Positions 35,553 to 43,549 of a stretch of 64,000 bases of DNA are shown piece by piece (position 1 is the stretch's first letter; the number at the start of each line of letters is the position of its first letter). The notes beneath the pieces are model-generated. The model searched no databases and was not told the DNA's origin. It saw only the letters and a list, made by a program, of their open reading frames with translations. The translations under genes were made by a program, and so were the position numbers. The DNA is from Barnesiella propionica (GTDB taxonomy: Bacteria; Bacteroidota; Bacteroidia; Bacteroidales; Barnesiellaceae): contig NZ_JAOQJK010000001.1 of the NCBI RefSeq assembly GCF_025567045.1, forward strand, positions 62,001 to 126,000, written 5' to 3'.

Positions 35553-35746
35553 TATATTTGAATATACAATAAAAATAAGGCAGAGCCTTTATCCTCTGCC
35601 TTCATTTTTTTACGATCATAAACTTTCTTACTGGTAATTATCCGATGATACGATACCGGATGTCCATACATTTCTATTTCCGCTTCACGACTACCACGCC
35701 GAGAAGCTTTCAGATAATCATCTTTAATCATTTTCTTCTTTCCCAT
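35552..35746 (-). CDS. Small basic conserved-looking protein
   Basis: 64 residues from ATG 35746 (MGKKKMIKDDYLKASRRGSREAE...); the upstream ATG at 35770 would add eight residues that do not fit. The chain is very rich in Lys and Arg with the stretch EMYGHPVSYHRIITSKKVYDRKK. It resembles short basic proteins seen beside other genes in Bacteroidales, from memory rather than from a search. The role is unknown; a nucleic-acid or ribosome contact would fit the charge. Confidence 0.65.
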   Translation of the reverse strand: MGKKKMIKDDYLKASRRGSREAEIEMYGHPVSYHRIITSKKVYDRKKMKAEDKGSALFLLYIQI

Positions 35747-35812
35747 ATCATTTATCATTAAGAATAACAAAGATAATACTTACGGCTATCATTACAAAAG
35801 AACTTCCTTCTC

Positions 35813-36937
35813 CTAACTTAGCAAAGCACTCCGCAATACATGTATAATGTTCTCACGTGCAGTTTTCGGATTTAAAGCCCTTTCTTTCCGCATACCAGGA
35901 GGAGTAACGGTAATGACACGTGATATTCCCTCATTTGCCAGACCGGGAATATCTTCTGTTTTTCCTCCGACAGCCCAAACCGGAATATTTTGCAGGCGCG
36001 CCCTCCTCGCCACCGAGACAGGCACTTTCCCGTGAATTGTCTGGGAATCGATACTTCCCTCTCCGGTTATGACCAAATCTGCTCCTTTCAACAAATCTTC
36101 AAAACGTAAAACGTCCATTATCCAATCAGCTCCTCTCACCAACTCTGCATTCAGAAACACCTTTAAACCATATCCTACACCACCCGCAGCTCCTACTCCG
36201 GGAATCATATATGATCTATCATTATATTTACCCTCAACAACCTTGGCAAAAGAACGTAAACCGCAATCCAGTCTGGTTGTCATAAACTCGTCCGCCCCTT
36301 TCTGAGAAGCGAACATATAAGCAGCCCCGTTCGTACCATAAAGAGGATTATCCACATCGCAAGCGATCCGAAGCTGGATATTTCTCAATTCCGGCATAAC
36401 ATCTTTATCATCTATAGACACTATTTGCTTCAAATTTCCTCCGGCGGGCTTCACCTCATTACCTGCTTCATCGAGAAAATGAAAACCGAGAGCGGATAAT
36501 AATCCTATGGCCGCATCGTTAGTAGCGCTCCCGCCGATAGCAAGAATAATTTTTTGAAATCCTTTCCGTAACGCTTCAGCAATGATTATCCCGGTTCCGT
36601 AAGTTGTAGTCTTCTCCGGATTATATTCCCTTTCATTAAGCAACATCAGTCCACTCGCTTGCGCCAACTCTATTACAGCCGTCAGGCCATCCCCTAATAC
36701 ACCCCAAAAAGCGTTTATAGGCCGCATTAGAGGATCATATGTATTACATGGGAAAAAGTGCCCCCGTGTAGCATTTACCAAAGTCGCCATTGTCCCCTCT
36801 CCTCCATCGGCCATCGGGACAGAAACGACCTCGCAAGCGGGATATATTCCTATTATAGCAGTTCTCACGGCATCGGCAACTTGTAAAGAAGAAAGGCAAC
36901 CTTTAAAAGAATCGGAAGCCACTACTATTTTTTTCAT
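35813..36937 (-). CDS. glxK: Glycerate kinase
   Basis: 374 residues, full length for the GlxK/GarK family. Signs are KIVVASDSFKGCLSSLQVADA at the start, VPMADGGEGTMATLV, the glycine-rich IGGSATNDAAIGLLSALGF near 140, GAAGGVGYGLK and ITGEGSIDSQTIHGKVPVSVA. The enzyme phosphorylates D-glycerate (usually at the 2-hydroxyl in this family) and feeds it to glycolysis. It stands alone. Confidence 0.96.
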   Translation of the reverse strand: MKKIVVASDSFKGCLSSLQVADAVRTAIIGIYPACEVVSVPMADGGEGTMATLVNATRGHFFPCNTYDPLMRPINAFWGVLGDGLTAVIELAQASGLMLLNEREYNPEKTTTYGTGIIIAEALRKGFQKIILAIGGSATNDAAIGLLSALGFHFLDEAGNEVKPAGGNLKQIVSIDDKDVMPELRNIQLRIACDVDNPLYGTNGAAYMFASQKGADEFMTTRLDCGLRSFAKVVEGKYNDRSYMIPGVGAAGGVGYGLKVFLNAELVRGADWIMDVLRFEDLLKGADLVITGEGSIDSQTIHGKVPVSVARRARLQNIPVWAVGGKTEDIPGLANEGISRVITVTPPGMRKERALNPKTARENIIHVLRSALLS

Positions 36938-37184
36938 TATCTATTATTTCTATGTACATTTATAAACCTTTCCTACAAATATACTTTTATTATCCAACAA
37001 ACAGAACAAAAGTATCATCACATCTGCCATTCAAAGCACGAAGCTCTACTGTAAGAACTGTTAACATTTGGAACAATCGATTTGAAATAAATAAAACAAA
37101 TTGAATTATCCGTTTTTTTATTTATTTTTGTATCATTGAATTCCCTTGAAGAGTCGAGGGCATAATTTTAACGGAAAGCGTTTT
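36938..37184. other. Intergenic stretch with a candidate plus-strand promoter
   Basis: About 250 nt between glycerate kinase and the structured RNA. TATCATTG at 37131-37138 differs from TAnnTTTG by one base and would start transcription about 40 nt before the first long stem of the RNA candidate. CCCT/AGGG at about 37143-37160 may form a small 5' hairpin. No gene is visible. Confidence 0.4.
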
Positions 37185-37351
37185 CTATTATCAGTGGCTT
37201 TGAAAACCGCCAATTTTTAACTCATTCATTGATAATAGATAATTGATCTCCGTCTTTTCTCCGTTATATGTGTTTTGCATATATACAGAAAAGGCGTGGG
37301 GCTATTATCTATTGAATGAGTGGGTGCTTGGCGGTACCTCAAAGCCGATAG
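37185..37351 (+). ncRNA. 6S-like structured RNA candidate
   Basis: About 167 nt that fold into one long irregular hairpin. Helices from the outside: GGCTTTGA 37196-37203 with 37339-37346; ACCGCCAA 37206-37213 with 37328-37335; ACTCATTCA 37220-37228 with 37313-37321; GATAATAG 37231-37238 with 37302-37309; then an apical hairpin CTTTTCT 37254-37260 with 37287-37293 and TATATG/CATATA. Internal loops separate the helices. A rod of this size with an open middle is the plan of 6S RNA, which binds RNA polymerase. I cannot compare it with a covariance model, so the family name is inference; the structure itself is plain. Confidence 0.55.
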
Positions 37352-37400
37352 ATATTCCCCGCGCCTTCTTTTTTCTGTAAACACATATAAGGTATATATG
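37262..37400 (+). repeat. Second inverted repeat interleaved with the RNA hairpin
   Basis: The apical segment 37264-37301 is complementary to the downstream segment 37357-37400: TTATATGTGTTT 37264-37275 with 37379-37390, CATATATAC 37278-37286 with 37392-37400, and GGCGTGGGG 37293-37301 with CCCCGCGCC 37357-37365 followed by a T-rich tract. The order is therefore A-B-A'-B', so the two pairings compete or form a pseudoknot. Confidence 0.75.
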
Positions 37401-37534
37401 AAAAAGCATATTCTCATTGCTGCCCCTCAGCATTATTCTAACACGTCATAGATAAATGTCCATGAACCCGAAATTTCGTTTCGGGACGACACTGATAATT
37501 ATTTTTTATCATTTTTCACTCCTTCATTTTATCC

Positions 37535-37819
37535 ATGACCACACTAAAAGGAAAAATAGTTCTTCATTTTCTAAAACATATAGAACCGGTTCATCCGTTT
37601 ATTACATGCCAGAAAATACAGCCTTATATCCGGTTACATCATCTTACTTTGACAGATAACGGGATACGATTCCTGGGAGGAGATTTCATCTTGTATACAA
37701 ATATACTGGATTTACGCGAAACCAAAGAAGGATTACACATCATCCTGAAAACAGGATGGGTCTATTTCCTTTCTCACAACGAAAATAAACATTTTTGTTG
37801 CGAAGTATACCAGAAATGA
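37535..37819 (+). CDS. Small hypothetical protein
   Basis: 94 residues (MTTLKGKIVLHFLKHIEP...), no signal peptide or membrane helix. The composition is protein-like, with alternating hydrophobic stretches (GIRFLGGDFILYTNILDLRE, LHIILKTGWVYFLSHNEN). No family is recognised. It follows the structured RNA region by 135 nt and precedes the S24-type regulator, with which it may share no link. I prefer this frame to the overlapping frame at 37456, which looks random. Confidence 0.5.
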   Translation: MTTLKGKIVLHFLKHIEPVHPFITCQKIQPYIRLHHLTLTDNGIRFLGGDFILYTNILDLRETKEGLHIILKTGWVYFLSHNENKHFCCEVYQK

Positions 37820-38007
37820 CTTGAATAAAAAAGCTTTTTCCCATTTAATTAGTATTTCATATTGCAAAATACATTTATTCTGCCTATGTTTGTAGTTACA
37901 GACAGTACAAATATAATTAAATTCAAGTATTATACTTAAATATTACAAGTAATTTAATTTTTATTTTCATTTAAAACTAAAAACTACACATATTTTAATA
38001 TTCAAAT

Positions 38008-38745
38008 ATGGAAAGTCCGGAAATTATAAAACAATTACTTACATATACGGGAATGTCCGCCAGAAAATTCGCTCAAACAATCGGATTGAAGACGGTACAG
38101 AACATATACGACATACAGAAAGGTAAAATAAAAAAAATAAGTCCGTCCTTTGCAAAAAAAATTATAACAGTTTTTCCCGAAATAAACCAGGCCTGGTTAT
38201 TCACCGGAGAAGGAAATATGTTAAATTCCGGCTATAATTTTCCCGAAAAGAATTCTTTTCCTGTTAATGAAAATAAAGCGTATTACAGGAGCAAAAGTCC
38301 TTATTTTTCACATATTCCTCTGGTTTCCATACACAACGCAAATTATTATACAACAGGATGCGACAATGATGAATATCTTCACAGATTACCAACCATTCCA
38401 GTTATAATCGACAAAGATTTTCAAGGAGAATACAGATGTTTTGAAGTGGACGGCGACAGTATGGACGACGGAACCCGAAACGCAATATGCGATAAAGATA
38501 TCGTCCTGGGAAGAGAAGTTAAACGCGAATTATGGAAGAATAAATTACAGATAGATGATTGGGATTTCGTTATCGTACATAAAGAAGGTGTAACAATTAA
38601 ACGCTTGTCGGGACAGGATACCGAAAAAGGAATTATCATTTGCCATCCCCTAAATAGCTTATACAATGATTTTGAATTAAACCTTGACAATATATACGAA
38701 ATCTATAATATCATCAAAATAGTAGATCGAAGCATGAGAAGATAA
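38008..38745 (+). CDS. XRE-type HTH regulator with LexA-like S24 domain
   Basis: 245 residues. Residues about 5-70 are a helix-turn-helix of the phage-repressor kind (TGMSARKFAQTIGLKTVQNIYDIQKGK, then INQAWLFTGEGNML). Residues about 130-240 are an S24 fold with the Ser/Lys dyad S151 (FEVDGDSMDDGT) and K198 (GVTIKRL). I see no clear Ala-Gly cleavage pair in the linker, so self-cleavage is uncertain. Such regulators are usual in Bacteroidales prophages, but no phage genes are near; here it stands alone and may be a chromosomal stress regulator. Confidence 0.9.
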   Translation: MESPEIIKQLLTYTGMSARKFAQTIGLKTVQNIYDIQKGKIKKISPSFAKKIITVFPEINQAWLFTGEGNMLNSGYNFPEKNSFPVNENKAYYRSKSPYFSHIPLVSIHNANYYTTGCDNDEYLHRLPTIPVIIDKDFQGEYRCFEVDGDSMDDGTRNAICDKDIVLGREVKRELWKNKLQIDDWDFVIVHKEGVTIKRLSGQDTEKGIIICHPLNSLYNDFELNLDNIYEIYNIIKIVDRSMRR

Positions 38746-38987
38746 ACACTCTATAAAATCTATCCTGTCCGTCTGATTAATGCCCGAGATGGAGAATCAC
38801 CTGCGATACTTGAACTGTATTTAATTAGATCAGGAATATGCTACCTTTATTTTTGCAAGCACTCAAAACTTACTAAACGTACTCATCTTATCGTTCTTAA
38901 ATAGAATACCATTATAATTATACTTTATAAATATCCTTAGAAAAGGATTACCGCAAAAGATTTAATCCATAAAAAAGGACGAATATA
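38746..38987. other. Intergenic stretch without a visible gene
   Basis: About 240 nt between the S24-type regulator and the hairpin near ssrA; with the hairpin the gene-free stretch is 318 nt. I see no ORF or RNA I can support. Confidence 0.4.
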
Positions 38988-39032
38988 CATAGCTCCCAGT
39001 TTTACAAATAGTTATAAAAACAGGGAGCTATG
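38988..39032 (-). terminator. Hairpin after ssrA
   Basis: CATAGCTCCC-A-GTTTT (38988-39003) pairs with AAAAC-A-GGGAGCTATG (about 39017-39032) with one A-A mismatch. It lies about 30 nt past the 3' end of tmRNA on the minus strand, with a T-rich tract a few bases beyond, and could also stop plus-strand transcripts from the regulator gene. Confidence 0.7.
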
Positions 39033-39063
39033 CATTCAATCCGCTAAAAATCAACATCATTTG

Positions 39064-39458
39064 TGGAGATGGAGGGATTCGAACCCTCGTCCAAACGAGG
39101 AACTAATGAGCTTTCTACATGCTTATCTTCGTTTCGATTGTCGGGTACAGACAAGACCGAAGCCACCAATCCATACCTTAGTCTTTAAAATTTCACCAAC
39201 TGTCCAAGACAAACAGCAAGCTATTTCCGATATTATTGCACCACCGTTTCGGACCGCTTCGGAACCACAGCATCCGGGTGATGTCCCGTCTCCACAACTA
39301 TTGCGGAGATTAAGCTAATCTACTATACTTCGATTAAGCAGCAAGAGCGTAATTATTTTCGCCAGTTAAATTTTTGATGTCTGAGATTATAGAGCAAGCC
39401 ATCTACGCTCTGCATGCTTACACACCACTTCTACCCGCTGTCAAAACCGGTCATCCCC
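39064..39458 (-). ncRNA. ssrA: tmRNA
   Basis: About 395 nt. The 5' end GGGGATGACCGGTTTTGACAG (here the mature end is near 39458) pairs through GGGGATG with CATCTCC at 39071-39065 to form the acceptor stem; the T-arm is GAGGGTTCGAATCCCTC. The tag reading frame at 39363-39334 encodes GENNYALAA and a TAA stop. CCA is not encoded and must be added. tmRNA with SmpB frees stalled ribosomes and tags the chain for proteolysis. The frame on the opposite strand beginning MWRWRDSNPRPN is the usual artefact of this gene. Confidence 0.96.
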
Positions 39459-39504
39459 AGTTTGTCACAAAGACCACTCTTGTGGCCGTAGACGTAGTTT
39501 GTTA

Positions 39505-39512
39505 CAAAGATA
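39505..39512 (-). promoter_or_regulatory. -7 box of ssrA (TATCTTTG)
   Basis: Exact TAnnTTTG on the minus strand, 47 nt before the mature 5' end of tmRNA, leaving room for a short 5' leader that would be trimmed. The -33 element is not clear. Confidence 0.6.
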
Positions 39513-39644
39513 CTATATTTTGATTTAATAAATAACTCTTCTTGTTTTAAAATTCAATAATGCATATATATTGCATATTATTACATTTAAAGCTTAAAAA
39601 TATGATTTAATATACAGAAACAAGATTATATATACAATTTTCAC

Positions 39645-39652
39645 TACTTTTG
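39645..39652 (+). promoter_or_regulatory. -7 box of the NhaC gene (TACTTTTG)
   Basis: Exact TAnnTTTG, 24 nt before the ATG at 39677. It overlaps the TTG that would open a longer frame, so that upstream start cannot be used from this promoter. Confidence 0.65.
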
Positions 39653-39676
39653 CACACAATAAGAACAACACCTAAT

Positions 39677-41176
39677 ATGAAAGAGTCTACAGCACCCATA
39701 CCCTCTCCTTTAATATCCCTTATTCCTATTATTACTTTAGTTTGCATATTATTCATGGTTATAAAAGTATTCGGCGGAGAAGCCTTATCGGGTGCAAGCC
39801 AAGTATCGCTACTTATTTCCAGCGCGGTATGCATTCTCATCGCTATACTCGGTTATCGCATTTCCTGGAAAATACTGGAAGAACATATAGGAGAAAACGT
39901 CAAGAAAGTAACTCCAGCCCTTATCATTCTACTGCTTATAGGTTCTATTGCCGGTACCTGGATGCTGAGTGGCATTGTCCCCAGCCTTATCTACTACGGA
40001 TTACAAATCATGCATCCCAAATTCTTTCTGGCAATAACCTGTATCATCTGTGCTGCTATATCTATTATGACAGGCAGTTCGTGGACTACTATTGCTACCA
40101 TCGGAGTTGCATTTATAGGAATAGGAAAAGCACAGGGATTCGAGATCGGATGGATAGCCGGAGCTATTATTTCGGGCGCTTATTTCGGCGACAAAATATC
40201 CCCTCTTTCCGATACCACAGTACTAGCATCCTCCACTACCGAAACCCCTCTCTTTACACACATCCGCTATATGCTCGTTACCACCGTTCCATCAATCATT
40301 ATCACTCTTGCCATTTTTACCGTAGCCGGGCTTAATCACACGGTAACATCCTACGATCAAATAGCCGCTTTCTCAAATACATTAAATGAAACATTCCATA
40401 TTACTCCCTGGTTGCTTATGGTACCTGTTATTACAGGTGTGCTTATTGCATTAAGATTACCAACTATCATCACCTTATTCTTGTCTACAGTTTTAGCCGC
40501 CATATTTCTGGTAATATTCCAACCGGATATTTTACAAAAAATATCGGGAAATGGAGCCTTTGATTTCACTGCAGGTTTTAAAGGAGTCATGACGAGCATT
40601 TATGGTTCGACAAACATAGACACAGGTAATACCGAAATAAATAACCTGATAGCCACGCGAGGCATGTCGGGTATGATGAATACAATATGGCTTATTTTAT
40701 GTGCTATGTGTTTCGGAGGCGCACTGTCCGGAAGCGGAATGTTAAAAAGCATCACATCTATTTTCCTCCGTTTTGTCAAAAAACCGAAAACGGCTGTCAT
40801 CTCTACCGTGTCTTCAGGCTTATTCTTTAATGTATGCACTGCCGATCAATATCTGTCCATTATCCTAACCGGTAATTTATTCAAAGGACTTTATAAGAAA
40901 CAAAAACTGGAAAGCCGTCTGCTCAGCCGTTCGGTCGAAGATTCCGTGACCGTAACATCGGTTCTTATTCCATGGAATTCCTGCGGTATGACACAAGCAA
41001 CAGTATTGGGAGTTTCTACACTCACTTATCTCCCTTTCTGCTTCTTTAACATACTGAGTCCTATTATGTCTATTGCGGTCATTCTACTCGGCTATAAAAT
41101 ATATCCGGGCAAACAGGAAAAAGAAATTACAGAGAATAATACGGTCATCCGAAATATCCGTATCCAGAAAATATGA
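39677..41176 (+). CDS. nhaC: NhaC-family Na+/H+ antiporter
   Basis: 499 residues from ATG 39677. About 11-12 membrane helices; the conserved stretch TGSSWTTIATIGVAFIGIGKAQGFEIGWIAGAIISGAYFGDKISPLSDTTVLASS (given here only in part: key residues G-SSWTT and GAYFGDKISPLSDTT) identifies the NhaC branch, and a second SCGMTQATVLGV region lies near the end. The family exchanges Na+ for H+ across the inner membrane or carries organic ions. The gene is single and convergent with the delta' gene (4 nt between stops). Confidence 0.93.
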   Translation: MKESTAPIPSPLISLIPIITLVCILFMVIKVFGGEALSGASQVSLLISSAVCILIAILGYRISWKILEEHIGENVKKVTPALIILLLIGSIAGTWMLSGIVPSLIYYGLQIMHPKFFLAITCIICAAISIMTGSSWTTIATIGVAFIGIGKAQGFEIGWIAGAIISGAYFGDKISPLSDTTVLASSTTETPLFTHIRYMLVTTVPSIIITLAIFTVAGLNHTVTSYDQIAAFSNTLNETFHITPWLLMVPVITGVLIALRLPTIITLFLSTVLAAIFLVIFQPDILQKISGNGAFDFTAGFKGVMTSIYGSTNIDTGNTEINNLIATRGMSGMMNTIWLILCAMCFGGALSGSGMLKSITSIFLRFVKKPKTAVISTVSSGLFFNVCTADQYLSIILTGNLFKGLYKKQKLESRLLSRSVEDSVTVTSVLIPWNSCGMTQATVLGVSTLTYLPFCFFNILSPIMSIAVILLGYKIYPGKQEKEITENNTVIRNIRIQKI

Positions 41177-41180
41177 TATT

Positions 41181-42305
41181 CTAATTTTTCAGCAACATGA
41201 TCATTTTGATAGATAAATCAAATAAAACAATCTTTGCGTTAGCGTTCTGTCCTATATCCTTCTCCGCCTTTTCAAGATGTTCCATAATAGACCTTACATT
41301 CCGCTCATGTATGAACGGTGCAAAACGGGAAGAAAACATTTCTTCATCCCGGTTCATATAATTCAATTGAGGATTGTTAAGGTTATAGATATAATTCTCC
41401 CGTATCATCCGCTGCATATAGGAAAGAAATTTCCTGATGCGTTCCCGTCCTAAGTCGGAAACTTCCTCACTCCAGCTTTTCAGATCCTTTATCTTACGCA
41501 TATATGCCAAACGCATAACCCGAACGAAAAAGTCAAAATATGCTTTATTCTCTTCATTCAGCATCAGATTTTCCCGGGCTCGTATATAATTCCCTTCCGC
41601 TAAATGAGCCACAGCCAAAGCGTCCTGACGGGCTATACCGAATTTTTCCTGTAAATCGGCAGCCATAACCTCTGCAGGCAACGCCTTCATCGCTACACGT
41701 TGTGAACGGGACAAAATGGTTCCCAACACTTTCGCAGGCTCATCGCTTACCAAAATGAACACCGTATTTTCATACGGTTCTTCCAATAATTTCAGCAATT
41801 TATTTGCGCAAGTCTGATGCATACGCTCCGGCATCCATATAATCATAACTTTATACGGAGATTCATACGTTTTCATATTCATCTTACGCAGGATACGTTC
41901 GCTTTCGTCGCCGTAAATAATCGCTTGCGAATTCTCTGCACCTATATAAGAGAGCCAGTCGTCTATACCAAAATAAAGATGTTCTTTAAGGAACGCCCGC
42001 CATTCGTTGTCATAATCATCGCAGGATTTTTTCTTTTTCTTCTCACTTCGAACTATAGGAAATACAAAATGCAGATCGGGATGAGTCAAGGCACTGTATT
42101 GACGGCACGAAGGACATTCCCCGCAGGCCTCATCCTGCCGGCGGTTAGTACAATGAATATAACGGGCATAGGCCATAGCCATAGGAAACTTTCCTATCCC
42201 TGACGGCCCGCAAATCAACTGTGCATGAGCGATTTGCCCGGTATGCACTGAATTCAGCAACCGTTCCTTGATCTCGTCCTGTCCTATTACATCCTTGAAA
42301 AACAT
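41181..42305 (-). CDS. holB: DNA polymerase III delta' subunit
   Basis: 374 residues from ATG 42305 (MFFKDVIGQDEIKERLL), 4 nt after the metF stop; a longer frame from 42341 would lie inside metF. AAA+ features: HAQLICGPSGIGKFPMA (P-loop with Phe after Lys), zinc-binding cysteines in DEACGECPSCRQY, ANKLLKLLEEPYENTVFILVSD and SRSQRV. It is part of the clamp loader that opens the sliding clamp. The altered P-loop agrees with delta' not hydrolysing ATP. The loop with five consecutive Lys (about 114-118) is unusual. Confidence 0.92.
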   Translation of the reverse strand: MFFKDVIGQDEIKERLLNSVHTGQIAHAQLICGPSGIGKFPMAMAYARYIHCTNRRQDEACGECPSCRQYSALTHPDLHFVFPIVRSEKKKKKSCDDYDNEWRAFLKEHLYFGIDDWLSYIGAENSQAIIYGDESERILRKMNMKTYESPYKVMIIWMPERMHQTCANKLLKLLEEPYENTVFILVSDEPAKVLGTILSRSQRVAMKALPAEVMAADLQEKFGIARQDALAVAHLAEGNYIRARENLMLNEENKAYFDFFVRVMRLAYMRKIKDLKSWSEEVSDLGRERIRKFLSYMQRMIRENYIYNLNNPQLNYMNRDEEMFSSRFAPFIHERNVRSIMEHLEKAEKDIGQNANAKIVLFDLSIKMIMLLKN

Positions 42306-42309
42306 GCTT

Positions 42310-43263
42310 TCAATATATTTCTTTTGCCACCTTGCGTACACTCTCGGTTGCCATCATCGAATAGAAATGAATGCTGGGAACTCCACGGGATATCAATTCT
42401 TTTGCCTGCAACGTACACCATTCCACACCCACTTCCTTCGCAGCTGCGTCATCCTTGCACTTACGCAACTCCGTCACCAACGTATCCGGCATATCCACAT
42501 GGAACACTTTAGGCAATACGGTCAATTGATTACATACGACTACCGGCTTTATTCCGGGTATGATAGGAACATGGATACCGATAGCCCTGCAACGTTCTAC
42601 AAAATCAAAATATTTGGCATTATCGAAGAACATCTGTGTAACAATATAATCAGCTCCGGAATCTACTTTCGCTTTTAGCCATTTCAGGTCTTCATCGGGG
42701 TTGGGAGATTCATCATGTTTCTCCGGATAACCGGCAACCCCGTAGCTAAACGGGGTACGTACCAGATCCATTCTCGTTCCGTCCAAAAAATAGCCTTCAT
42801 TAAAATTATTAACCTGCCCCTGCAGATCAATCGCATGTTCGTGTCCATCGGCATCCGGCGTAAACCGGTTCTCATGCTTTGCCTTATCTCCTCTTAACAG
42901 TAACAGATTACAGATTCCTAAAAAATTAAGATCAATAAGAGCATATTCTGTCTCGCTACGGCTGAATCCGCTGCATATAACATGCGGTACTGCATTTATC
43001 TGGTATTTATGCTGTATAGCGGCAGCCATGGCAACCGTACCCGGACGATTACGTACCGATATACGACGATACAGGCCATCGGGAGTATCTTTATATACAT
43101 ATTCGCTACGATGGGTCGTAATATTAATATATAACGGATTAAATTCGCGCAAAGCATCCACAGTTTTAAATACACGGTCAATGCTACTGCCTTTAAGCGG
43201 CGGAAGCACCTCAAACGAAAATCCTGTTTTTTTGCTCTCGTTTATCAGATCTGTCACTTTCAT
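42310..43263 (-). CDS. metF: Methylenetetrahydrofolate reductase
   Basis: 317 residues from ATG 43263; the ATG at 43281 would leave no leader after the -7 box at 43290. The MTHFR barrel is clear: FSFEVLPPLKG (Glu that acts on folate), AVPHVICSGFSR, NLLLLRGDKAK, FSYGVAGYPEKHDESPN, GADYIVTQMFFDN and VPIIPGIKPV. With FAD it reduces 5,10-methylene-THF to 5-methyl-THF for methionine synthesis. It shares an operon with holB. It is also the enzyme through which methyl groups from a corrinoid pathway could enter folate one-carbon metabolism in reverse, which is speculation. Confidence 0.96.
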   Translation of the reverse strand: MKVTDLINESKKTGFSFEVLPPLKGSSIDRVFKTVDALREFNPLYINITTHRSEYVYKDTPDGLYRRISVRNRPGTVAMAAAIQHKYQINAVPHVICSGFSRSETEYALIDLNFLGICNLLLLRGDKAKHENRFTPDADGHEHAIDLQGQVNNFNEGYFLDGTRMDLVRTPFSYGVAGYPEKHDESPNPDEDLKWLKAKVDSGADYIVTQMFFDNAKYFDFVERCRAIGIHVPIIPGIKPVVVCNQLTVLPKVFHVDMPDTLVTELRKCKDDAAAKEVGVEWCTLQAKELISRGVPSIHFYSMMATESVRKVAKEIY

Positions 43264-43289
43264 ATATAACTCTTCTTGCATTTGAAATA

Positions 43290-43297
43290 CAAATGTA
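43290..43297 (-). promoter_or_regulatory. -7 box of metF (TACATTTG)
   Basis: Exact TAnnTTTG on the minus strand; transcription would start near 43283, about 20 nt before the chosen ATG at 43263. Confidence 0.65.
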
Positions 43298-43463
43298 CTG
43301 TTTTTATATCAAACAGAAAAACAGAGTATCAATAATTACAGAGAATCATAACAAAATGCAAATATTCGTTTCTAAAAATCATTAAAAAGCAGCCAATCAT
43401 TAAATTACATTAAAACCCTTATTTTTCATGCCAGATAACTATGTTTTATAACACAAAACTTTT

Positions 43464-43471
43464 TATATTTG
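43464..43471 (+). promoter_or_regulatory. -7 box of the small RNA candidate (TATATTTG)
   Basis: Exact TAnnTTTG, about 7 nt before the expected start of the RNA near 43478. The -33 region is T-rich but lacks TTTG at the ideal spacing. Confidence 0.55.
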
Positions 43472-43477
43472 CATCGT

Positions 43478-43543
43478 GTTTTTCATGGTATTAGATTTAA
43501 GGTTAACGAAGATTGGTTGTCGGGATGACAATCAATTTTTTTT
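43478..43543 (+). ncRNA. Small RNA candidate with intrinsic terminator, copy 1
   Basis: About 65 nt. After a single-stranded 5' part with the boxes TAGATTTAA (43492-43500) and ACGAAGAT (43506-43513), a 10-bp hairpin forms from ATTGGTTGTC (43512-43521) and GACAATCAAT (43527-43536) with a 5-nt loop, then eight T. No ORF is inside. A second copy with the same boxes at the same spacing and a different but still pairing stem lies at 47989-48040. Target and function are unknown. Confidence 0.65.
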
Positions 43544-43549
43544 GTATAT

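Noticed and set aside
37185..37400. CRISPR or MITE explanation for the inverted repeats
   Set aside because: There are no regularly spaced direct repeats, no target-site duplication and no second copy in the window; the paired helices fit an RNA better.
37226..37417. 63-codon minus-strand frame
   Set aside because: It lies wholly in the structured inverted-repeat region, where base pairing explains the sequence better than coding.
37456..37659. 67-codon plus-strand frame
   Set aside because: It overlaps the more protein-like 94-codon frame at 37535 and has random composition.
39061..39318. 85-codon plus-strand frame beginning MWRWRDSNPRPN
   Set aside because: It is the complement of the tmRNA 3' region; this spurious protein is a well-known artefact of ssrA and tRNA-like sequences.
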